64,000 bases of DNA from an uncultured Collinsella sp. (GTDB lineage Bacteria > Actinomycetota > Coriobacteriia > Coriobacteriales > Coriobacteriaceae): positions 1 through 64,000 of the forward strand of contig URZI01000003.1 in NCBI GenBank assembly GCA_900552385.1. The letters run 5' to 3'. Below are positions 26,317 to 33,497 of this stretch, piece after piece. A program made the position numbers and the translations under genes. Position 1 is the first letter of the stretch; the number at the start of each line of letters is the position of its first letter. A model generated the notes under the pieces. It was not told where the DNA came from and made no database searches. It saw nothing but the letters and a program-made list of their open reading frames with translations.

Positions 26317-26344
26317 TTAATACCGTCAATATGCTATCACGCAA
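26317..26344 (-). promoter_or_regulatory. Probable promoter of the riboswitch-DUF4430 operon
   Basis: TTGCGT and TATTAA are separated by 16 bases on the minus strand. Transcription would start about eight bases later, just before the riboswitch closing stem. The -35 box overlaps the T-run of the preceding terminator. Confidence 0.45.
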
Positions 26345-26370
26345 AAGGGCCTCGCACGCAGGCGAAGCCC
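26343..26370 (-). terminator. Intrinsic terminator of the AarF operon
   Basis: In the minus-strand sense GGGCTTCGC pairs with GCGAGGCCC (one G-U pair) around CTGCGT and is followed by TTTTGCG. It lies about 50 bases after the aarF-type stop codon. Confidence 0.75.
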
Positions 26371-26421
26371 AAGGTAAAAGCTATTGTTTGCGATAGGAAA
26401 ATGCGGTGACGGTCGCAGACT

Positions 26422-28185
26422 CTAGTGCTTGCCGCCGTGGCTGTTGAGCCAGATATTGCGGCCCAGCATAAGTGCCAGCACCAGCGCGCTCACGTAGCCC
26501 ATAAAGCCAATGACCGGGATACCAAACACAACCGGCTCGATGCGCGCGTAGTACACCACCGACGAACCGATAAACAGACCGGCGATAACGATAGCCATCG
26601 ACATGCGGTCGATAATCCCACCCAGCTGTCGCAGCGCCTTATCGCTGCTCATGATCTGCGTGTTCACCTTAAGCTGGCCGCGTGTGAGCATACGCGAAGC
26701 CAGGCCCAGATACTCAGCCGCCTCGAGTGAGCCCTTCGCCGCGCGATAACTGCTCGCCGCAAAGTCGCGACTCATATCGCGCACGCGCGCATAGGTGCTC
26801 TTCTCGTTTTTGATGTGTGCCTGAATGATCTGGATCATGTTGACGTCGGGCATGTACTCGGTCAGCAGGCCCTCGAGCGTCACCATGCCGCGGGCGAACA
26901 TCGTCACCACGCTCGGCAGCTCAACGTCATTTTTGCGCGCGAGGTTTAACAGCGAGGTCAAAAACTCGCCGATATCTAGGTCCTTAAGGTCAAGGCCCGC
27001 AAAGTCAGCCACGATAAAGTCCAAATCGGACAAAAACGCTGAATGATCGAGCTCGGCCGAGTCGCCACGCGTCACGGCGAAGCGCATGAGCGAATCCTTG
27101 AGCTTGGGCACGTCGCCCTCGGCCACGGCGAAAATCATGTCCTTGACGATACCGCGGTCGTGGCTCGACATGCGTCCGACCATACCCAAGTCGATAAAGT
27201 AAACGATGCCGTCCTTGAGGATGATGTTTCCCGCATGCGGGTCAGCATGGAAAAAGCCGTCATCGAGCACCTGCGTCGAGTAGTCCTCGACAATCGCGGC
27301 ACCGATCTTTTCCAAGTCATAGCCCTCGGCCACCAAGCGTTCAGGATCGGCGATCGAAATGCCGTCGACGTAGTCCATAACCACCACGTGTTCGGTGCAC
27401 AGGTCCAGATAGGATTTAGGGCACGTCACGCCATGAACGCTCTTATGGAACTCGTAGAAGTCGTTGAGGTTTTTGGCCTCGGCCAAAAAGTTGGTCTCCT
27501 CGCGAAACGAGGTCCACAGCTCCTCGACCACGCCGTGCAGGTCAACGAATTGATCGGTGTTGACGAACTTGGAAACGATACGCACCACCGAGCGGATGAT
27601 ATCGATGTCCTGCGCCATAACCTGCTGCGCACCGGGGCGCTGCACCTTGACGGCCACATCCTCGCCCGTCACCAGACGAGCGCGGTGCACCTGCGCGAGC
27701 GATGCGCTACCAAGCGGGTTGGGGTCGATCGCATCGAACATCTCCCCCAGGCGCAGGCCGTATTCTTCTTCCAGACAACTGAGTACGACCTCGTACGGCA
27801 CAGGCTCCACGTCGGAGCGCAGACGACGCAGCTCGTCGCAAAAGCGTTGCGGCAGAATCTCGGACCGGTTGGCCAGAATCTGCCCCATCTTGACGAACAT
27901 GGGGCCGAGTTCCTCGAGCAGGCGGCGCAAACGAACCGGCGTGAGGTTATCCCACACGCGGTACTTTTTGACCAGGCGAACAATCTGCCCGATGCGTTCG
28001 CGACGACCCGCCGGCGTGAGCTGGTATTCCTCGTCCGGCGCCATCGCGTCGGGCTCCTCGGGCACCATATCGACAGCGCGCGGCTTCTTGCGAGCGCCCG
28101 AGACGGCGGCGTCGACCTCATCGACAACCGCCGCCTCGTCACCCAGAGGATCTAGATTGTTGTAATCGGTGGTGGAATCTGCCAT
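26422..28185 (-). CDS. ABC1/AarF/UbiB family atypical kinase
   Basis: The 587-aa protein has a charged N-terminal tail (about 1-60), then the KxGQ motif (GPMFVKMGQILANRSEILPQ), an Ala-rich loop NPLGSASLAQVHRA, invariant Lys in VAVKVQRPG, the catalytic HADPHAGNI and the metal site YFIDLGMVG. Two C-terminal membrane helices follow (about 530-580). UbiB-type proteins support isoprenoid-quinone or lipid handling at the membrane; the substrate here is unknown. It begins eight bases after the phasin-like gene, has no strong ribosome binding site, and is probably translationally coupled. Confidence 0.92.
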   Translation of the reverse strand: MADSTTDYNNLDPLGDEAAVVDEVDAAVSGARKKPRAVDMVPEEPDAMAPDEEYQLTPAGRRERIGQIVRLVKKYRVWDNLTPVRLRRLLEELGPMFVKMGQILANRSEILPQRFCDELRRLRSDVEPVPYEVVLSCLEEEYGLRLGEMFDAIDPNPLGSASLAQVHRARLVTGEDVAVKVQRPGAQQVMAQDIDIIRSVVRIVSKFVNTDQFVDLHGVVEELWTSFREETNFLAEAKNLNDFYEFHKSVHGVTCPKSYLDLCTEHVVVMDYVDGISIADPERLVAEGYDLEKIGAAIVEDYSTQVLDDGFFHADPHAGNIILKDGIVYFIDLGMVGRMSSHDRGIVKDMIFAVAEGDVPKLKDSLMRFAVTRGDSAELDHSAFLSDLDFIVADFAGLDLKDLDIGEFLTSLLNLARKNDVELPSVVTMFARGMVTLEGLLTEYMPDVNMIQIIQAHIKNEKSTYARVRDMSRDFAASSYRAAKGSLEAAEYLGLASRMLTRGQLKVNTQIMSSDKALRQLGGIIDRMSMAIVIAGLFIGSSVVYYARIEPVVFGIPVIGFMGYVSALVLALMLGRNIWLNSHGGKH

Positions 28186-28193
28186 CTGCGCTG

Positions 28194-28610
28194 CTACTCG
28201 GCCTCTTCGGTATCCTTCGCATCGTCGGGCTCAACGGACTCAACGGGCACCGAGGTCACGTTGTCCTCGACCGAATCGACGATGTCGCGCACATGGGCCA
28301 AGAAGGCCGTGCGCTCGGGGGCGGTCATGACGCGGACACGGGCAAGGATAAGCTCGTCGAGCACGCGCTGGGCCGCGGTCTCGCCCTGCGTACCCAAGCG
28401 CTCGGTCAGATCGGAGATGGTACCGCCGGCCTGCTCGAACATGTCGGACACGCTGCGGGCGATATCGGGGGTACCGGCATCTTTGCGGACCTGCTCGCCC
28501 TTGGTACCGAGGTCGTCAAGAACCTTCTTGCCGCCCTCAACGGCAACGGCGGCGGCACCGAAGCCCACGTTGATGGCGCCGTTAACAAGCTGATCGAGTT
28601 TCATAACCAT
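28194..28610 (-). CDS. Phasin-like helical protein upstream of AarF kinase
   Basis: This 138-aa protein opens with MVMKLDQLVNGAINVGFGAAAVAVEGGKKVLDDL. It is predicted to be an amphipathic helical bundle resembling phasin-like proteins found next to AarF/UbiB genes, with an acidic C-terminal tail. I set the start at 28610, where GGAG is six bases upstream; a TTG at 28622 is less likely. It shares an operon with the kinase gene. It may be a membrane-associated accessory of the kinase; this is inferred from position only. Confidence 0.7.
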   Translation of the reverse strand: MVMKLDQLVNGAINVGFGAAAVAVEGGKKVLDDLGTKGEQVRKDAGTPDIARSVSDMFEQAGGTISDLTERLGTQGETAAQRVLDELILARVRVMTAPERTAFLAHVRDIVDSVEDNVTSVPVESVEPDDAKDTEEAE

Positions 28611-28702
28611 GGTTGGCTCCAATCATGAACAATTGCATTGGCCTTCTTGTACCCAAGATTGGGCGAACGACACAAAATCGTTTTACCGCCAAGATAGGAA
28701 TC

Positions 28703-28739
28703 GAGCGGGGCAAAGCCTTTGGCGGCGTTTGCCCCGCTC
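28703..28739. terminator. Strong hairpin between the dipeptidase and phasin-like genes
   Basis: A 12-bp stem GAGCGGGGCAAA with its complement encloses 13 bases. It lies 20 bases after the dipeptidase stop codon. It has no T-run on the minus strand, so termination is probable but not certain. Confidence 0.5.
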
Positions 28740-28758
28740 GCTCGTTGCAAGGTTGTCT

Positions 28759-30282
28759 TTACCTCACGTTGTCGTTCATCGCGAAGGAGTTCTTCATGGC
28801 GCAGCTCGTGGTGTAGAGCACCTTGCCCAACAGAGCATCGGTCTCCACGCGTACGAGCTCGGCAAACTCCTCGTTGGCGCGGGCGAGCTCGGCGGGCACC
28901 TCGGCCTCGGGCAGCGCGGCTACGACAGCGTCAACGTCGTGAATCTGCTTGTGGCCCATGCCGCCGACCTTCTCCTGATAGTCCTCGACCGCACGACCGC
29001 ACTCATGGAAGCGAACATCGGCCAAGGCACCGATCAGGCGATTTGCCCAATAGAAATTCTCGGACGTCACGCGAGCCTGCGTGTCGGCATAGTACTCGGG
29101 CATGGTCTCGACGTTGGCATACAGCGGCACGAGCACGTTAAACGAGTTGGAGCCAAACGCCATCCACTGCACGGCGCGATACGCCGGCTGCGCATAGGGA
29201 CGCAGCTGCAACACGGCGAGCTGGCTGTTGCGGTTGATACCGATGGGACGATAGGCGCCGCGCGTGGCGGGCGTACCCTTGCTGCCGTAGCAGTCGTACT
29301 CCGTGCCCTGGTAGTGGCTGGAGAGCACGTACTTGATGTCCTCGATGGTCACCTTGCGCTCGGGCACGCGGCTCCAGGGGATGTCGTCGCTCTCGGGCGT
29401 GTAATCGGCGTCGGGACCGTCCCACACATCGCTGGGGTTGAGGCAGCGCTGCATATACCAGGCGCGCGGCGTGTTGTAGACGTGGTCGCTGTCGCTGTGC
29501 GAGCCAAAGGCCTCGCGCGGGTTGAAGACCGTCGCCGGACCGTCGCCCTCGACGCCCAGCGTCAGGTCCAGATGCCACTCGGCCATCCAGGAGCGCAGGT
29601 CGGCAGAGCACATGTGGTCGACCTGGGTGCCCTCGGCATCGTCCAGGTCAAAGCTGTCGATACCCAGTTGGTTGGGCATGGTCACATAGGCGTCATCGGG
29701 CACGCGCTTGGCGATCCAGTGGTGGCCGCCGATGGTCTCGAGCCACCAGATCTCGTCAACGTCACTAAAGGCAATGCCATTGTTCTCATAGGTGCCGTAG
29801 CGCTCGAGCAGCTCGCCCAGGATGCGCACGCCGTCGCGGGCAGACTTGGCGTACGGCAGCACCAGGGTCACCATATCCTCCTCGCCCAAGCCGCCGGGCT
29901 GTGCCGGAACATAGCCGTCCTCGCCCTCGTTGCCCTTGGCGGGCACGTAGTCCACGAGCGGATCGGCGCCGCGGACGCGCTCGTTGGTGGTGAGTGTCTC
30001 GGTTGCGGACATGCCAACATTGAGCTCGTTGAAACCGGCCTCGGCCCAAATGCCGTGACCGGGAACGACGTCGGGGACGCTCGTGTAGCGCATGGGGTTA
30101 TCGGGCAGCTCAACGGTCAGGTGACTCAGGACGCTCGTGTAGACGCGCGGCTGCTCGTCGGGATGCACCACGCGCATACGCTTGGGCTCAAACACCCCGT
30201 TGGACGAGTCCTCGTTACGCGCGACAAGCGTCGACCCGTCGTAGCTCGCGTTCTTACCGACCAGAATCGTTGTGCACGGCAT
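28759..30282 (-). CDS. C69 family dipeptidase (PepD-like)
   Basis: The 507-aa enzyme belongs to the Ntn-hydrolase dipeptidases. The nucleophile is Cys3 in MPCTTILVGKNASYDGSTL, followed by VARNEDSSNGVF, GHGIWAEAGFNELNVGMSATET, and the family segments WWLETIGGHHW and GTEYDCYGSKG. It should cleave dipeptides for amino-acid supply. I set the start at 30282, with GGAGG six bases upstream; the ATG at 30288 abuts it. There is no clear signal peptide, so it is probably cytoplasmic. It is preceded by the MITE-like element at 30382-30611. Confidence 0.93.
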   Translation of the reverse strand: MPCTTILVGKNASYDGSTLVARNEDSSNGVFEPKRMRVVHPDEQPRVYTSVLSHLTVELPDNPMRYTSVPDVVPGHGIWAEAGFNELNVGMSATETLTTNERVRGADPLVDYVPAKGNEGEDGYVPAQPGGLGEEDMVTLVLPYAKSARDGVRILGELLERYGTYENNGIAFSDVDEIWWLETIGGHHWIAKRVPDDAYVTMPNQLGIDSFDLDDAEGTQVDHMCSADLRSWMAEWHLDLTLGVEGDGPATVFNPREAFGSHSDSDHVYNTPRAWYMQRCLNPSDVWDGPDADYTPESDDIPWSRVPERKVTIEDIKYVLSSHYQGTEYDCYGSKGTPATRGAYRPIGINRNSQLAVLQLRPYAQPAYRAVQWMAFGSNSFNVLVPLYANVETMPEYYADTQARVTSENFYWANRLIGALADVRFHECGRAVEDYQEKVGGMGHKQIHDVDAVVAALPEAEVPAELARANEEFAELVRVETDALLGKVLYTTSCAMKNSFAMNDNVR

Positions 30283-30381
30283 GCGCATCCTCCTTGAGCG
30301 AAGAAATCAAACGGCAACAGTGTATCGCTTCGACGCAAAAAGGGCGAAACCGCGACCCTTCGAGACCCCCTCGGAACCCCT

Positions 30382-30611
30382 GTGGTCAAAAAATGCCAAA
30401 TATGAGTACTGTCACCAATTTAGTAGCAGCAAATTTCCTTGTAATGAGTGCCGGAAATCCCTATTTGTCCAAAAGCGAGGCAGCGTTATTCCCCATAGGT
30501 TCAATAAAATGGGCTTCCTAACGAGAATGAAATTCGTTAGGAAGCCCAAAAGACGTAAAACATATATGACTATCTTGGCAACAGTACTCATATTTGGCGC
30601 TTTTTGACCAC
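30382..30611. mobile_element. MITE-like element with 35-bp terminal inverted repeats
   Basis: The left end (30382-30416) and the complement of the right end (30577-30611) match at 31 of 35 bases. All four differences are transitions. Both contain CCAAATATGAGTACTGT. The 230-bp interior is AT-rich and carries a perfect 14-bp hairpin at 30511-30547. It encodes no transposase and no convincing protein. No clear target-site duplication was seen. In the minus-strand sense the inner hairpin is followed by ATTTTATTG and may terminate folD transcripts. Confidence 0.7.
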
Positions 30612-30648
30612 GTGGTATATGGCTAACCCCTCAAACAGCCCAAAACGC

Positions 30649-31503
30649 CTATTTCGATGCGCGCTCCGCCGCCTCAATCACGTGTTTGGCGAGAATTGCG
30701 GTGGTCACAGCCCCCACGCCGCCCGGCACGGGTGTGATGGCGCCAACGATCGGTTCCGCAGCATCAAAATCCACGTCGCCGACCAGTTTTCCGGCAGCCT
30801 CGTCCCAATTAATGCCAACATCGATGATCGTCTGGCCCTCGCGAACCGCATCCGCGCCAATCGTGCGCGCGCGTCCAACCGCGGCAACAACAATGTCGGC
30901 AGAACAGCACTCGGCAGCCAGGTCACGCGTATGCGTATGGCACGTCGTCACCGTGGCATTGCGAGCCGTAAGCATGGCGGCAACGGGACGGCCAATTACC
31001 AGCGAGCGACCAACAACGGCAACCTTAGCTCCATCCAGCTCAACGCCGTAATGGTCCAGCAACGCCAACACGGCTTCTGCCGTGCAAGGAGCAAAGCCCT
31101 CGCCTCGCCCCGAAAGCGTGGTAAGCAGCGAGGCCGGCGTCATGGAGTCAACATCCTTGGCGGGATCGAGCGACGCAGCAACCGCATCCTCGTCAAGCCC
31201 AACGGGCAACGGACGAAACATCAGACACCCGTGAACAGCGGGGTCGGCATTGATGTCCTTAATAGCCGCCAGCAGCTCATCCTGCGAAACATCGACAGGA
31301 AGCAAAACGCGGCGAGCCTCGATGCCAACCTTCTCGCAGCGCTTGAGGGCGCCGCGCTCGTAGGATAGATCGTCCTCGCGCTCGCCCACGCGAACGATGG
31401 TCAGCGTCGGCACGATACCCCGTTCGCGCAGGGCGGTGCAGCGAGCAGCGAGTTCCTCAGTCAAAGCACGGGCAACGGGAGCCCCTTTGAGCAGCTCTGC
31501 CAT
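30649..31503 (-). CDS. folD: FolD methylene-THF dehydrogenase with altered cyclohydrolase site
   Basis: The 284-aa protein has the FolD fold: a substrate Tyr (Y48 in DLSYERGALKRCEKVG), PLPVGLD, the KDVDS loop, NAD(P) motif VVGRSLVIGRPVAAML and DVGINWD...ITPVPGGVGAVTTAIL. Aligned without gaps to E. coli FolD, as remembered, the catalytic Lys54 is Ala52 and Gln98 is Phe96. Loss of the Lys abolishes cyclohydrolase activity in studied enzymes, so this one is probably a dehydrogenase only. The separate cyclohydrolase fchA ends two bases upstream. I set the start at 31503, with AGAGGGGA upstream. Confidence 0.9.
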   Translation of the reverse strand: MAELLKGAPVARALTEELAARCTALRERGIVPTLTIVRVGEREDDLSYERGALKRCEKVGIEARRVLLPVDVSQDELLAAIKDINADPAVHGCLMFRPLPVGLDEDAVAASLDPAKDVDSMTPASLLTTLSGRGEGFAPCTAEAVLALLDHYGVELDGAKVAVVGRSLVIGRPVAAMLTARNATVTTCHTHTRDLAAECCSADIVVAAVGRARTIGADAVREGQTIIDVGINWDEAAGKLVGDVDFDAAEPIVGAITPVPGGVGAVTTAILAKHVIEAAERASK

Positions 31504-31505
31504 GG

Positions 31506-32138
31506 CTATCCCCTCTTCCTGGCGGCATCGGCGGCACGGCGCGCCAGCGCATCGGCGCGCGGCAGCCACGTATCCAGCAGCTCATCGCACGCCGCCTCAA
31601 GCTCCTCAGCGCGTGCCCGATCTTTCATAGACGTAGTGTTGGCAAAGAGCGTCAGGCTCGCGCCCTGCATGGCGGCGCGGCAGAATACGGCGCCGCACGC
31701 CACGTCGGACAGCAGCTGTCGGGAGCCCTTGTCCGCCATGTCCTCGAGCAGCGCCAGCGCGCGCCCGCAGGCATCCATAATGCGATACGGTGGCATGGCG
31801 GCCACATGCAGCGCATCCTGAATCGCGGTCGCTCGAGCCGGATCGTCACGCGGAATACCGTACGCCGCGGACACCTGCCCGTAGGCACGAACGTCCTCGG
31901 CAACCAGACCCACAAGTTCCTGCGCCAACTCATCCGCCTGGGCAAACGCGCGCGTCAGATCGTCTGCGCGATCGGCAAGCGCGGGATTGGTCGCACCGTA
32001 GCGAGCAACCATCCCGCAAAGCGAGGCGCCCAGTGCACCTACAAAGGCGCTCGCGCTACCGCCGCCGGGAACCGGCTCGCGCGCGGCAAGCGCCTCGGCA
32101 AACTCTCGACATGTTTTATCCATCATCTCTTGGCTCAT
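31506..32138 (-). CDS. fchA: Methenyltetrahydrofolate cyclohydrolase (FTCD-C family)
   Basis: This 210-aa protein is of the cyclodeaminase/cyclohydrolase fold. It carries PVPGGGSASAFVGALGASLCGMVARY (about residues 22-48), the folate-binding Gly-rich and helical segment, and the C-terminal CGAVFCRAAMQGASLTLFANT. It would interconvert 5,10-methenyl- and 10-formyl-tetrahydrofolate. It is coupled to folD with a two-base gap. I chose ATG 32138, about nine bases from AAGG; ATG 32144 would be too close. The related reaction, formimidoyl-THF cyclodeamination, is possible, but no histidine-degradation gene is nearby. Confidence 0.85.
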   Translation of the reverse strand: MSQEMMDKTCREFAEALAAREPVPGGGSASAFVGALGASLCGMVARYGATNPALADRADDLTRAFAQADELAQELVGLVAEDVRAYGQVSAAYGIPRDDPARATAIQDALHVAAMPPYRIMDACGRALALLEDMADKGSRQLLSDVACGAVFCRAAMQGASLTLFANTTSMKDRARAEELEAACDELLDTWLPRADALARRAADAARKRG

Positions 32139-32598
32139 ACGCATGCACCTTCAAGTCATATACATCGGTCGGGTGGCAACCGCCGACCGACCGCATCAAT
32201 CACATAATGGTGCTAAGTCTAGCCCATAAGTACATAAGCGTCAGCGCACCTGGCCATCGCGAATTTCTATGACGAACGATAGGCGTCGGCACCGCAAACA
32301 TGGGGCACATGGCCCACCTTTCGAGACTTCCGGACGTCAAAAACTGGGGCATATCTATAAACAAGGAACCTGTTGGGGCAACGCCCACGCACGCGCGCCC
32401 TATTAAATCAACGGGCACCTCACCCCGGGGAGAGCCGGCAGTACCGGCCCTCCCCTCTTTTGCGCCCGGACATATTGCCACTTAACGGCGCAAATCCGGC
32501 CCTCAGAATGGGACACATGGCCCACCCGAAGGAGCCGTCCACGCGTACAGTAAAGGCAGGTAATCCATGGACGATTACAGATCGAGGAGGACACGACC
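32139..32598. other. Intergenic region with repeated TGGGRCACATGGCCCACC boxes
   Basis: This 460-bp region lies between fchA (minus) and a lipoprotein gene (plus). It holds two near-identical, roughly palindromic boxes, TGGGGCACATGGCCCACC (about 32300) and TGGGACACATGGCCCACC (about 32510). Between them lies an orphan plus-strand terminator. A 61-codon ORF starting in the first box lacks a ribosome binding site. No tRNA or known riboswitch was seen. Confidence 0.45.
32427..32461 (+). terminator. Orphan intrinsic terminator
   Basis: A 12-bp stem GGGGAGAGCCGG/CCGGCCCTCCCC with one mismatch and a five-base loop is followed by TCTTTT. No plus-strand protein gene precedes it for more than 4 kb, so it may end a small RNA. 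It resembles the terminator at 33265. Confidence 0.6.
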
Positions 32599-33192
32599 AT
32601 GAAAAAGAAGGCCTTTGCGATTCTCACCCTCTGCATCAGTCTCTTTGCCGCGGTTGCCCTGGTGGGTTGCGGCGGAAGCGGCGGCGCTACCGGCAGTGGC
32701 GGTGGCGGCGGCGCAGAAAAGCCAGCCGTGGATATGAGGACCGACTTCATTTGGTTTAAGGTCGAGGTTCCCGAGGGAGTCGAGATCACCGACGTTGCCG
32801 GCGACACCGCCGACAGGGCCCAGTTTAAGTTCACCGAGAGCGAGCACGCCAGCGACCGCTTCATCCCCGTCTTCGATCCTGACAAGAACGCCGACGAGCT
32901 GCTCGACTACGAGGCAAAGTGGAAGGCCAACTCTGGATGGACCGAGAGCGATCCCGTTAAGTACAACGGCAAGACCTGGCGCAGTGCCTACTTCACGCAC
33001 TCGGGCGGCGTAACGACCGAATACTTCACCGACGTTGACGGCGGCAGTGTGTACGTGCGTATCGACAACGTCGAGGAACACAAGGACGCCGTCGAGACCA
33101 TGATGAAGTCTCTGGAATTTGCCGACGACATCGCCGAGGCCAAGACCGAGGCCATGGACGTCAAGCTCGACGATATCGAGATCAAGCGCTAA
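32599..33192 (+). CDS. Secreted lipoprotein of unknown function
   Basis: The 197-aa protein has a lipoprotein signal peptide: KKKAFAILTLCISLFAAVALVGC with the lipidated Cys at about position 24. A Gly/Ser-rich spacer follows, then a compact domain with a beta-strand-rich pattern (FIWFKVEVPEGVEITDVAG; KYNGKTWRSAYF; VYVRIDNVEEHKDAVETMMKSL). The domain resembles other Actinobacteria lipoproteins but I cannot name a family. GAGGAGG lies upstream of the ATG. It ends in its own terminator. Confidence 0.8.
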   Translation: MKKKAFAILTLCISLFAAVALVGCGGSGGATGSGGGGGAEKPAVDMRTDFIWFKVEVPEGVEITDVAGDTADRAQFKFTESEHASDRFIPVFDPDKNADELLDYEAKWKANSGWTESDPVKYNGKTWRSAYFTHSGGVTTEYFTDVDGGSVYVRIDNVEEHKDAVETMMKSLEFADDIAEAKTEAMDVKLDDIEIKR

Positions 33193-33497
33193 GCGACTGG
33201 CAAGCGCAACGGGAAACACGGTCGCAGTGCAAACAAGCGACGGTACCCCAGCGCTTCGTACCCAGGGAGGGCCGGTAAACCGACCCTCCCTTTCTTATGC
33301 CTGTAGCCGACGAACGCGAGGATGCCGGACGTCGGAACCGCTCCAAATGTAGCAACAGTACGAAAACGACAAACGCCCCAACACGTCCGCCCGCCGATTT
33401 ATTGTGCCGCGCAGGCAATTAAACCAGCATCTTTAAACATCTGAGCAGTATAGTGACCAAAACTATCGCATAACCGCACTCTGCGAATGGAGAAGTT
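33193..33497. other. Intergenic region before the PI-PLC-like gene
   Basis: Apart from the terminator at 33265-33296 this region holds no recognised gene or repeat. TTGTGCCGCG (33399) and an AT-rich stretch about 33440-33475 may include the promoter of the PI-PLC-like gene, but no clear box pair was found. Confidence 0.35.
33265..33296 (+). terminator. Intrinsic terminator after the lipoprotein gene
   Basis: A GGGAGGGCCGG...CCGACCCTCCC stem with a GTAAA-type loop is followed by TTTCTT. Confidence 0.85.

Noticed and set aside
32200..32420. tRNA gene or known riboswitch
   Set aside because: No cloverleaf, T-loop GTTCRA or known riboswitch core was found on either strand.
32300..32485. 61-codon plus-strand frame starting in a repeated box
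   Set aside because: It has no ribosome binding site, crosses a terminator hairpin and has no conserved protein feature.
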